From an uncultured Clostridia bacterium (GTDB taxonomy: Bacteria > Bacillota_A > Clostridia > Christensenellales > Aristaeellaceae), in assembly GCA_934645275.1 (NCBI GenBank), contig CAKUDW010000040.1, positions 1 through 11,538 on the forward strand: 11,538 nt of DNA, read 5' to 3'. Numbering within the stretch: position 1 is the first letter of the stretch; each line of letters starts with the position of its first letter. Shown one piece after another: positions 1-5,793 of this stretch. Below the pieces are notes generated by a model. It was not told where the DNA came from, made no database searches, and saw only the letters and a list, made by a program, of their open reading frames with translations. Position numbers and translations under genes: made by a program.

Positions 1-68
1 CGCTATGCTCTTTTAGGTTTGCCCCGTCCGTTCGGGCTTCATACGCCCTTCCCTTCGGAACGATTATT

Positions 69-96
69 ATTATAGTCTTTTTGTTAGCACTGTCAA
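69..96 (-). promoter_or_regulatory. Sigma-A promoter firing leftward out of the window
   Basis: Read on the minus strand, TTGACA (96-91) is followed by a 16-base spacer and TATAAT (74-69). Both hexamers match the consensus exactly. Transcription would start near position 62 and run left off the window. The right half of the promoter lies inside the CIRCE element at 84-110, so this is very probably an HrcA-repressed heat-shock promoter. The promoted gene is not visible; groES-groEL or hrcA-grpE-dnaK-dnaJ are the usual targets of this arrangement. No convincing long coding start is seen between 1 and 60. Confidence 0.85.
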
Positions 97-110
97 GAGG
101 TGAGTGCTAA
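84..110. promoter_or_regulatory. CIRCE operator (HrcA binding site)
   Basis: The inverted repeat TTAGCACTG-N9-GAGTGCTAA matches the CIRCE consensus TTAGCACTC-N9-GAGTGCTAA at 17 of 18 arm positions; the exception is G at 92. CIRCE is the operator of the heat-shock repressor HrcA in Bacillota and controls groESL and dnaK operons. Its overlap with the leftward promoter at 69-96 shows that the controlled operon lies to the left. The gene on the right (ending at 253) reads toward it, so it is not the target. Confidence 0.92.
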
Positions 111-213
111 CGTTCACAATTTGTTCATATTTTTCCGAAGGCACAGAAGTCTACAAATTCCAATGAAGGCAGCGCGGCGCTCTCACGCATCGAGATGAGC
201 ATGTAACATAAAG

Positions 214-243
214 AATCGAGCCCTGCAAAAGTAGAACTCGATT
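214..243 (-). terminator. Possible terminator of the pyruvyl transferase gene
   Basis: A 7-bp inverted repeat (AATCGAG / CTCGATT) with a 16-base loop lies 10 bases past the stop codon at 253. On the minus strand it is followed by CTTTATGTT, a weak U-rich tail. The stem is short and the loop long, so this is only a plausible terminator. It sits between that gene and the heat-shock promoter, where one would be expected. The rest of 111-252 shows nothing else I can support. Confidence 0.35.
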
Positions 244-252
244 TCCAAATCG

Positions 253-1552
253 TCAACGTTCGCGCCTGAACCGTCTGCGCATCGCCGCGCAGAGCGCCCT
301 TTGAGTTACACGAAAACCGAGCATGCGACGTTCGAAATCCAGGCGCTTGGGCGGCTGAAGCGGCGGCTGCACGCCGCATTCGGCCATGCGCCGATCAAAG
401 GGCGTAGGTGACGGCGCTTCGGGCAGCGCGTAAATATTTTCAATGCCGTTGGCCTTCAGAAAATCCACATAGCGCTCAAAGCGCTGCGCATGGCCCCGGT
501 TCATGCCGCTGAAGTCCAGGCCGTCCAACAAATCCAGTATCTGTTTTCCCTCAAGCGCATCGGGAGCGACGCAGGGAATCTCAAAATAGTTGGCAATTTC
601 CATTACGCGCAGATCGCGCCCGATCACCACGGCGGGCACACCCGCCAACAGCGCCGCAATGTTGCCGTGGATATTGCAGCCATAGGAGAGCTCGAAGCCA
701 CGCATGTAATCAATCCACGCGTTCGCATCAAACAGCTCCGCCACGCGCCCATCACGCAACAGCGAACTGCTGCGCGACGTTGGGAAGTAGTTGTATTCCC
801 CCCCCCCCCCCCGATTTTTTGCCGGGCAGGAGCGCGCCAAGGTTCAGCATGCATAGCTCCTGCGTGGTCTGCGGTATGTAGGTATAATCCGGCAATGCAG
901 CGCAGGAACGCTGCATGAAAGCATGGATATTGGCCGAAGCTGCGGGCTTTGTATTGATGCACGCATGGGAATTCGGGCCGATTTCATCCAGCCTGATTTG
1001 GGGAAGCTCCGCACCGAAGCTGAACATGGATGGACAGCCGATCACCTGAAAGTGCCTGTCCCGTACAAAGCCCAAATGCTCCAGGTACTGCGCGGTAAGT
1101 TCGCCGCGCAGGCCGAGCTTGGCCGAATGATCGAGCACGGCTTTTATAAAACGCCTGACCGTGCCGTCGAAGCTGAAGCCGTCGCGCAGACTGTCGATGG
1201 AATCGCACTGTATGCCCACGCCCATCACCACGCATGGAATTTTCAACTTCTCTATCAGGCGCGTGATGAATTCCAGTTGCCCCATATAGGCGGCTCGAAA
1301 GGCGTTCGCCAGCGGCAGCGCCATAAAGGCGCATTCCGAATTGATGCGCTCAATCCACGCATCGTTCAGATCGGGCGGCACATCGCGCTTAGTGTAGAAC
1401 GCCTGCCGCGCATCCATCATCAGTGTGCGTGCGGCCGCCGTGCGAAACAGCAGGTTGCCCACATTTCTCTCCAGCAGGTCCTCCACGATGATCTGCTTTT
1501 CAGAAAAGCGCTCAAACGGCGGCTTTTTGCTCCAGATAAAAATCTTCTTCAT
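253..1552 (-). CDS. Polysaccharide pyruvyl transferase family protein, frame broken at a G15 tract (phase-variable candidate)
   Basis: Two overlapping reading frames encode the two halves of one protein. The upstream frame (1552-752) starts MKKIFIWSKK and carries family-typical segments: VVMGVGIQCD (108-117), GLRGELTAQYLEHLG (147-161) and VIGCPSMF (170-177). The downstream frame (about 840-253) carries the C-terminal lobe with SYGCNIHGNIAALLAG and ends in an arginine-rich tail. They meet at 15 G (798-812 on the plus strand as C). As sequenced, the gene stops at 752 and gives 266 residues, the last 19 out of frame. With 14 G (or 11, or 17) it reads Ser247-Gly4-Glu-Tyr-Asn and yields 432 residues. 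GGAGG lies 11 bases before the ATG. Family members transfer pyruvyl ketals from PEP to surface-polymer sugars (as in CsaB) or do related surface-sugar chemistry; the substrate here is unknown. The start lies 27 bases after the SRAP gene, so co-transcription is likely. The alternative is a homopolymer sequencing error; the family call itself is firm. Confidence 0.85.
798..812. repeat. Homopolymer C15 (G15 on the coding strand) within the pyruvyl transferase gene
   Basis: Fifteen consecutive C on the plus strand are read as poly-G in the leftward gene. The tract encodes glycines between the N-terminal and C-terminal lobes. The two flanking frames join if the tract is one base shorter or two longer. 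Tracts of this length mutate readily by slipped-strand mispairing during replication, and RNA polymerase can also slip on them, so it can act as an ON/OFF switch. Such a run is also a classic spot for base-calling and assembly error. Confidence 0.95.
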
Positions 1553-1579
1553 GTCAAAGGCTTCCTCCAGCTTCTGGCA

Positions 1580-2152
1580 TTACCTTGGGCTCGGTTCAGG
1601 CCGAAATTCGACTGCGCTTTCAGGCGCACAGTCCCCCGAAAGCAGCCAGCAATTCACATTCGCCTGCGACAGGATCACCGGCATGCGGTCGTGAATAAAG
1701 GCGATATCCTGTGCCGCAGGGCGGGTAAGCACTGTAAAAACCGGCGCCGTACCCTCGAAGCGGTACACGCCCGCCAAATAGCTCAGCCCGCCATGCGGCG
1801 CAATGCGATACTTCAATTTACCGCCGTCGACGTGCGCCCATTCGAAGTAGGCGGCCATCGGCAGCAGACAACGGCGGCGCGCAATGCCATCCTGAAACAG
1901 CGGCTTCTGCGCGGCGGTTTCGCTGCGGGCGTTAATGACGCGCCGCCCATCCGACAGACCGTAGCCCCACCGCATCGGAAACGGCCGCACCGCACCGCCG
2001 CGGCTCAGGCACAGCGCAGGGGCAACGTCGCCGGGAAATATTACGCCCGTCTTAACCGGCGAGCCCGCAATGAGCCGCGTTGCCGAACGGTTGATTTCCT
2101 CCACGATGGACTGCATCTCGTCGCCATCGCCAGTATCGTATCTGCCGCACAC
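1580..2152 (-). CDS. SRAP-domain protein (HMCES/YedK family), abasic-site crosslink sensor
   Basis: This 190-residue protein starts with GTG so that Cys2 follows the initiator Met, as the family requires. Cys2 becomes the N-terminal nucleophile and forms a thiazolidine crosslink with abasic sites in single-stranded DNA, shielding them during replication. All active-site signatures are present: MCGRY at 1-5, WGY at 62-64, NARSET at 74-79 (Asn74), YFEW with Glu104, and IHDRMP with His154. The length is somewhat short for the family (about 200-230). GAGGGGG lies 8 bases before the GTG, and a good promoter (2254-2282) precedes it. It is the first gene of a probable two-gene unit with the pyruvyl transferase gene, a functionally odd pairing. 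No LexA-like operator was recognised by eye. Confidence 0.93.
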   Translation of the reverse strand: MCGRYDTGDGDEMQSIVEEINRSATRLIAGSPVKTGVIFPGDVAPALCLSRGGAVRPFPMRWGYGLSDGRRVINARSETAAQKPLFQDGIARRRCLLPMAAYFEWAHVDGGKLKYRIAPHGGLSYLAGVYRFEGTAPVFTVLTRPAAQDIAFIHDRMPVILSQANVNCWLLSGDCAPESAVEFRPEPSPR

Positions 2153-2253
2153 TGCGCCCGCCCCCTCTGAGAGTTGTCGACGTATTCCTGCGGAATCCGC
2201 CGACCCACAAAACGCTGGTTTTGCTAACTCTTATTCTTCAATAGATAATTTAT

Positions 2254-2282
2254 ATTATAACCGAATACAATCCGTTTTGCAA
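2254..2282 (-). promoter_or_regulatory. Sigma-A promoter of the SRAP / pyruvyl transferase unit
   Basis: On the minus strand TTGCAA (2282-2277) is followed by 17 bases and a perfect TATAAT (2259-2254). Transcription would start near 2247 and give a leader of about 95 bases before the GTG at 2152. It lies in the AT-rich divergent region between the leftward SRAP gene and the rightward TIM-barrel gene. Confidence 0.7.
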
Positions 2283-2303
2283 TTTATATTGCGTTCATAA
2301 AGA

Positions 2304-2323
2304 TATGGTACAAATAGTACATA
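2304..2323. promoter_or_regulatory. Possible operator: GTAC-AAATA-GTAC inverted repeat
   Basis: The sequence GGTAC-AAATA-GTAC (2307-2320) is a small inverted repeat with further partial symmetry outward (TATG at left, ATA at right). It lies about 50 bases upstream of the ATG at 2370, where a repressor site would be expected. I could not identify a clear rightward -35/-10 pair nearby, and the repeat may be chance in AT-rich DNA. Confidence 0.25.
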
Positions 2324-2369
2324 AACTGTATGAAGCATATCAAACCGACCCTGTCAGGAGGTGGAATGC

Positions 2370-3032
2370 ATGGAACAGGCGCGCCCCGTGATTACCGGCG
2401 AGCTCCGCAAGCACATTGTTACTGTACCTGAAGCGATTTTCCGCGCCAGCGGCATCGTAGTGATGGGCCGGCGCATCAAGTCGCTGCTGTTTTCCACGGA
2501 TATCGCCATCATCAGCAACTGCAATGCGGACGCAGTGTTGGCGGTGTATCCGTTCACGCCACAGCCGCGCATCGCCAATGCCATCGTCACCTCGTCGAGC
2601 ATTCCTGTGTTCTGCGGCGTGGGCGGCGGTGTGACAAACGGCGATCGTTCCGTAATGCTGGCGCGCGCGGCCGAAGGACTAGGCGCATACGGCGTGGTGG
2701 TAAACGTGCCGATTACGGACGATACCATTGCCTGCATGAAGGCTACGATCGACGTGCCGGTCATCGCCACGGTTGTGAACCGGAACATGGATATCGGCGC
2801 GCGGCTGGAAGCGGGCGCGGCCATACTGAACGTATCCGCGGCCGAGCATACGCCGGAACTGGTGCGCGATATCCGCAAAGAATTTCCGGATGTGCCCATC
2901 ATCGCCACCGGTGGTCCGACGGATGAATCGGTGGAACCGACCATTGCTGCCGGTGCGAACGCCATCAGCTACACGCCGCCATCTACGAAGGTGCTATTTC
3001 AAAGCATTATGAACGGCTATCGTCAAGGTTGA
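2370..3032 (+). CDS. Conserved TIM-barrel protein of unknown function (often annotated as 'hydrolase')
   Basis: This is a 220-residue soluble protein. I chose the ATG at 2370 because GGAGG (2357-2361) lies 8 bases before it; a GTG at 2361 would overlap that site. Alternating beta-alpha pattern and glycine-rich turns suggest a small (beta/alpha)8 barrel: GRRIKSLLFSTDIA (33-46), YPFTPQP (60-66), IPVFCGVGGGVTNG (78-91), VPVIATVVN (129-137), ILNVSAAEHTPE (152-163), VPIIATGGPT (175-184). The last motif resembles the phosphate-binding loop of NanE- and ThiG-like barrels, so a phosphorylated ligand is a reasonable guess. I recognise the protein as a family widely conserved in Clostridia but know no demonstrated reaction. 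The label 'hydrolase' used in databases is weakly founded. It appears to be a single-gene unit. Confidence 0.85.
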   Translation: MEQARPVITGELRKHIVTVPEAIFRASGIVVMGRRIKSLLFSTDIAIISNCNADAVLAVYPFTPQPRIANAIVTSSSIPVFCGVGGGVTNGDRSVMLARAAEGLGAYGVVVNVPITDDTIACMKATIDVPVIATVVNRNMDIGARLEAGAAILNVSAAEHTPELVRDIRKEFPDVPIIATGGPTDESVEPTIAAGANAISYTPPSTKVLFQSIMNGYRQG

Positions 3033-3037
3033 CCCCC

Positions 3038-3057
3038 ATCCCTCAAAAGGGATTTAA
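3038..3057 (+). terminator. Weak hairpin after the TIM-barrel gene
   Basis: ATCCCT-CAAA-AGGGAT forms a 6-bp stem with a 4-base loop starting 6 bases after the stop codon, followed by TTAACAT. The tail is poor in T, so it is a weak candidate terminator. Confidence 0.3.
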
Positions 3058-3083
3058 CATAATTGCGGCTCCCATACAGGCCG

Positions 3084-3155
3084 CGCCCGGCAGGGTATTT
3101 TCCCTATCCCCCTCATTCCTGCATACCCCCAATACTCCCTCCGCCCTGCCGGGCG
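3084..3155. repeat. 12-bp perfect inverted repeat enclosing a 48-base C-rich loop
   Basis: CGCCCGGCAGGG (3084-3095) pairs perfectly with CCCTGCCGGGCG (3144-3155). The loop (3096-3143) is almost free of G on the plus strand. On the minus strand it contains four runs of three or more G. No good T-tract follows on either strand (plus strand: AATTCCCATTTTG), and the loop is far too long for a standard terminator. The region between 3033 and 3230 has no convincing coding sequence. Confidence 0.75.
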
Positions 3156-3177
3156 AATTCCCATTTTGCATAGTCGA

Positions 3178-3206
3178 GCGCGACGTGCAATGCCGCGCAG
3201 CTTTTT
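3178..3206 (+). terminator. Possible rho-independent terminator upstream of the sugar transferase promoter
   Basis: GCGCG (3178-3182) pairs with CGCGC (3194-3198) around an 11-base loop, then AGC and TTTTT (3202-3206). The stem is short but GC-only and followed by a true T-run. It would end transcripts from the TIM-barrel gene before the promoter at 3231. Confidence 0.35.
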
Positions 3207-3230
3207 ACCGCCTCAAAGCGCCGGTTTTGC

Positions 3231-3259
3231 TTGATTCCTGCTCACAGTGATGGTATAAT
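3231..3259 (+). promoter_or_regulatory. Extended -10 promoter of the sugar transferase gene
   Basis: TTGATT (3231-3236), a 17-base spacer and a perfect TATAAT (3254-3259). TGG directly before the -10 hexamer gives the extended -10 motif TGNTATAAT. The start would be near 3266, leaving a leader of about 40 bases to the ATG at 3307. Confidence 0.8.
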
Positions 3260-3306
3260 ACAAATTAGAGAAATGTCACGCAGGATAAGCATCGGAGGAA
3301 CACGCA

Positions 3307-3984
3307 ATGCGGGCCGCAGGAAGCGCAGAGGTACTAAATTCAAAAATCCTCAACCGCGAAGATGTGCTGAAATCGGGGCGCGCCTATTGGGCGCTGCGCC
3401 GCAGTCAGGATATCTTTTTTTCGGCGCTGGCGCTGATCGTACTTTCGCCGCTGATGCTGATCGTGGCGCTGATCATTGTAATCGACAGCCCCGGTGCGGG
3501 CCCAATTTTCACGCAAACGCGCGTGGGGCGCGACGGCCGCGAATTCCGGCTCTTCAAATTCCGAACGATGGTGCCCAACGCCGAACAGAAATTAAAGGAA
3601 CTGCTGAAATTCAATGAAATGTCCGGTCCGGCCTTTAAAATGAAGAACGATCCGCGCATCACGCGCGCGGGCAAATTCCTGCGCCGCTCCGGGATAGACG
3701 AGCTGCCGCAGCTGGTGAATATTCTCAAGGGCGATATGAGCATCGTTGGGCCTCGCCCGCCGCTGCCGCGCGAGGTGAAGAAATACAACGAATACCAGCG
3801 TCAGCGCCTTTACATCACGCCCGGACTCACCTGTTACTGGCAGATTCAGCCCAACCGTAACGACCTGACCTTCGCAGACTGGGTAGATCTGGACATTCGT
3901 TACATCCGCGAGCGCAGCTTCTGGGTAGACTGGAAGATCATCTTCAAGACATTCATGGTCGCCGTGACATTGCAGGGGCGATAG
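3307..3984 (+). CDS. Bacterial sugar transferase (polyprenyl-phosphate sugar-1-phosphate transferase)
   Basis: This 225-residue membrane protein belongs to the short, catalytic-domain-only form of the WcaJ/PglC-type monotopic transferases (PF02397). These start surface glycan assembly by moving a sugar-1-phosphate from a nucleotide sugar to undecaprenyl phosphate at the inner face of the membrane. The N-terminal hydrophobic segment spans about 37-59 and is followed by SPGAGPIFTQTRVGRDG (61-77). KFRTM (84-88), NDPRITR (114-120), the catalytic-type DELPQ (131-135) and VGPRPP (147-152) are all present. The C-terminus has the family TPGLTCYWQI segment (171-180). GGAGG (3294-3298) lies 8 bases before the ATG. 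It stands without adjacent glycosyltransferases, flippase or polymerase in the window, which is unusual for a priming enzyme. The sugar cannot be deduced from sequence by eye. Confidence 0.93.
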   Translation: MRAAGSAEVLNSKILNREDVLKSGRAYWALRRSQDIFFSALALIVLSPLMLIVALIIVIDSPGAGPIFTQTRVGRDGREFRLFKFRTMVPNAEQKLKELLKFNEMSGPAFKMKNDPRITRAGKFLRRSGIDELPQLVNILKGDMSIVGPRPPLPREVKKYNEYQRQRLYITPGLTCYWQIQPNRNDLTFADWVDLDIRYIRERSFWVDWKIIFKTFMVAVTLQGR

Positions 3985-4021
3985 CGCGGAAAAGGCCATG
4001 ATACACACCGGTTCGATAAAC

Positions 4022-4047
4022 ACAGCGCCATAATATGGCGCTGTTTA
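4022..4047 (+). terminator. Terminator-like hairpin after the sugar transferase gene
   Basis: ACAGCGCCAT-AAT-ATGGCGCTGT forms a perfect 10-bp stem with a 3-base loop, 37 bases after the stop codon. The following T-run is only three bases with the stem end (GTTTAAG). The strong stem and the position support termination; the short tail lowers certainty. Confidence 0.6.
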
Positions 4048-4146
4048 AGTGCCTTGCAAAAAACATACGCTGAAAAGCGCCGCCCGCGCGTCGAGTCTGG
4101 CGGATATAGAATCCGATTCACTTATTCGGCGTACTCGCAGCAATCG

Positions 4147-4175
4147 TTGGGATTGCTCCAAGCCCGCCATAAATA
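4147..4175 (+). promoter_or_regulatory. Possible promoter of the licD-family gene
   Basis: TTGGGA (4147-4152) and TAAATA (4170-4175) are separated by 17 bases, each a 4-of-6 match. An overlapping alternative TTGCTC-N18-TAAATA also exists. The preceding hairpin at 4022-4044 suggests the gene needs its own promoter, but this one is weak. Confidence 0.35.
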
Positions 4176-4218
4176 TTAAATACCGACCCGAAATAAAGAT
4201 GCAGGAGTAGGAAGGGCA

Positions 4219-5034
4219 ATGCATAAAAAGGAACAGCGAACAGAAGTTCAGGAAATCATCTGGCAGATCATGAAAGAAATTCTGCCGGTTATAGAGAAAT
4301 ACAATCTGAAGTACTTTATTCTTGGCGGTACGCTCTTGGGCGCGGTTCGTCATGGCGGATTCATCCCGTGGGATGATGACATTGACATCGGCATGGCGCG
4401 CAAAGATTATGACAGGTTTCTGGAAATAGTTTCCAGGGAATTGCCGCCCTATTTGAAGCTCCGTACCTACTGGGATGAATCGGATCATCACTATTATTTT
4501 TCGCGCGTTGTGGATACGCGGCATGAACTGAAGAGAACCGGAAGCACTGTTGAGCGGAGAGAAAATGTCTGGGTTGACATTTTCCCGCTGGATGGGATGC
4601 CCAACAACGCATTGGTGCGCAGGATACACATGCTCCGCTTGTTGTATGCGAGAGCGCGATTCCACATGGCTACCTTTAACCGTGTGAATCTGAAACGGCC
4701 AAATCGTCCGCTGTCAGAACGAATTATCATTAAAATTGTAATGCTCACCGGCATGGGAACGCATTCTGATGCAAAACAGTGGCTCGATAAGATCGACGCC
4801 CTGCTACGGAAATACTCTGTGGAGCAATCAAACTGGGTCGCAAACTTCATGGGGCAGTACAAATTCAAAGAAATGTTCCCGAAAGACTGGTATGGAGAGG
4901 GAACCCTGTATGACTTTGAAGATTGTCAGCTCATGGGCCCGAACAACTACGATGCCGTTCTGACGCGTCAGTATGGCGATTACATGACGCCGCCGCAAAA
5001 TAAAAATGCACATGCGGCGGAAATGGTGAAATAG
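4219..5034 (+). CDS. LicD-family protein (phosphorylcholine / phosphosugar transferase)
   Basis: A 271-residue protein with the full LicD signature. GGTLLGAVRHGGFIPWDDD (36-54) plus IDIGM provides the nucleotidyltransferase-fold metal-binding acidic cluster. VWVDIFPLDG (117-126) and the C-terminal YDFED (231-235) and QYGDYMTPP (251-259) are family hallmarks. LicD proteins transfer phosphorylcholine or related phospho-alcohols from CDP carriers to teichoic acids, LPS or capsule sugars. No licA/licB/licC choline-uptake and activation genes are nearby, so choline is not established as the substrate. The ribosome binding site is AGGAG (4203-4207), 11 bases before the ATG, or GGAAGGG closer in. 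Five 60-base lines in and around this gene average about 45% GC by hand count, against 65-77% for two addA lines, which suggests transfer. It converges on trmO with a 38-base gap. Confidence 0.92.
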   Translation: MHKKEQRTEVQEIIWQIMKEILPVIEKYNLKYFILGGTLLGAVRHGGFIPWDDDIDIGMARKDYDRFLEIVSRELPPYLKLRTYWDESDHHYYFSRVVDTRHELKRTGSTVERRENVWVDIFPLDGMPNNALVRRIHMLRLLYARARFHMATFNRVNLKRPNRPLSERIIIKIVMLTGMGTHSDAKQWLDKIDALLRKYSVEQSNWVANFMGQYKFKEMFPKDWYGEGTLYDFEDCQLMGPNNYDAVLTRQYGDYMTPPQNKNAHAAEMVK

Positions 5035-5046
5035 ACGAAAAGCCCT

Positions 5047-5074
5047 GAAGCCAGCGTGCCGTGCCGGCAGCTTC
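5047..5074. terminator. Possible bidirectional terminator between convergent licD-family gene and trmO
   Basis: GAAGC (5047-5051) pairs with GCTTC (5070-5074), and inside it TGCCG (5057-5061) pairs with CGGCA (5065-5069). This gives a 10-bp helix with a 5-base bulge on one side and a 3-base loop. It spans the end of trmO. On the minus strand a GCTTTT sequence follows. Position between convergent genes supports it, but neither tail is strong. Confidence 0.4.
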
Positions 5075-5771
5075 ACTTGCCGTCTATCCGAAGCACGTCC
5101 TGCACTGTCAGGCAGTCGCCGTCCACGCAAAAGCGCAGCTCCACACCGGCGAAGGGAAAGCCGTATACGCGCTCGGGGTCGCTCTGGTAGCCGGGACGCG
5201 GATCCTGGCGGAGCACCTCGACGAGCGCCGCGCGCTTTTCCTGCGGTATGCGCGACAGCAGCGCCTCTGGAAACACCACCTCCAGCGCGTGGCGTGCAGC
5301 CCGGCCGCTGAAGCCCTCGGTCGCGTCCGGATGCAGATCGGAACCCGGAATATAGGGCTTGATATCTAATATCGGCGTACCATCCATCAAGTCGGCCCCG
5401 GAAATGAGCAACACTGTGCCCAGCCCGGGCAATTTTTGAACGCCTTCCAACTTCACCGAGGACAGCCCCACGGGATTCGGACGGAAGGGCGAACGCGTAG
5501 CGAACACGCCCATACGCACATTGCCGCCCAGCCGCGGCGGACGCACTGTGGGCGACCAACCCGCGCTTACATTTTCAGAAAATACCCAGATCAGCCACAG
5601 ATGCGAAAACTGCTCTATGCCGCGCAGCGCGTTTTCATCGCGGTATTCCGGTTCAAACACCAGCGTGGCCGTCAAGTCAGCTGCCAGTCCGCTCTGGCGC
5701 GGAATGCCGAATTTGGTGGGGAAATCACTTCTGACGCGCGCGATTACATTCATCTGTATGGATTCCGGCAA
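5073..5771 (-). CDS. trmO: TrmO, tRNA (N6-threonylcarbamoyladenosine-37-N6)-methyltransferase
   Basis: TrmO (TsaA/YaeB family) methylates t6A at position 37 of threonine tRNAs using S-adenosylmethionine and tunes ACC/ACY decoding. Family signatures are strong: FPTKFGIPRQSGL (from residue 17), FSHLWLIW (55-62), RPPRLGG (77-83), ATRSPFRPNPVGLS (91-104) and DGTPILDIKPY (130-140), followed by the usual C-terminal domain. I chose a TTG start at 5771 (232 residues) because AAAGGAG sits exactly 9 bases upstream. An ATG at 5753 (226 residues) also fits the family N-terminus (NVIARV) but has no ribosome site close by. A longer frame back to 5834 runs through a hairpin and is not credible. No promoter fits between the hairpin at 5794-5831 and the start, so expression seems to depend on read-through from the gene upstream. 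Confidence 0.93.
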   Translation of the reverse strand: MPESIQMNVIARVRSDFPTKFGIPRQSGLAADLTATLVFEPEYRDENALRGIEQFSHLWLIWVFSENVSAGWSPTVRPPRLGGNVRMGVFATRSPFRPNPVGLSSVKLEGVQKLPGLGTVLLISGADLMDGTPILDIKPYIPGSDLHPDATEGFSGRAARHALEVVFPEALLSRIPQEKRAALVEVLRQDPRPGYQSDPERVYGFPFAGVELRFCVDGDCLTVQDVLRIDGK

Positions 5772-5793
5772 AGCAATCCGCTCCTTTTTTCCA

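Noticed and set aside
13..42. Minus-strand 9-codon reading frame (ATG at 42) after a purine-rich stretch in the heat-shock leader
   Set aside because: It could be a leader peptide, but it is too short to support from sequence alone and the downstream gene is not visible.
125..379. Minus-strand 84-residue reading frame
   Set aside because: It overlaps the end of the pyruvyl transferase gene in another frame, has low-complexity alanine-rich start and no recognisable domain.
253..1552. Plain pseudogene explanation for the broken pyruvyl transferase gene
   Set aside because: The only lesion is within a homopolymer and both flanks retain intact, conserved coding, so slippage or sequencing error is more likely than decay.
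923..2170. Long plus-strand frame of 415 residues
   Set aside because: It is antisense to the SRAP and pyruvyl transferase genes, both clearly identified; composition rich in Arg, His and Gln is typical of a GC-driven shadow frame.
2361..2363. GTG as the start of the TIM-barrel gene
   Set aside because: It overlaps the GGAGG site; the ATG at 2370 has ideal 8-base spacing.
2354..2965. Minus-strand frame of 203 residues
   Set aside because: It is the exact antisense of the TIM-barrel gene, Ser/Thr/Met-rich, without a ribosome site or domain.
3029..3250. Plus-strand 73-residue frame after the TIM-barrel gene
   Set aside because: It runs through hairpins and the next promoter, has no ribosome site and looks like non-coding sequence.
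4828..5559. Minus-strand 243-residue frame
   Set aside because: It overlaps both the licD-family gene and trmO in other frames and shows only Arg/Ala/Gly-rich filler.
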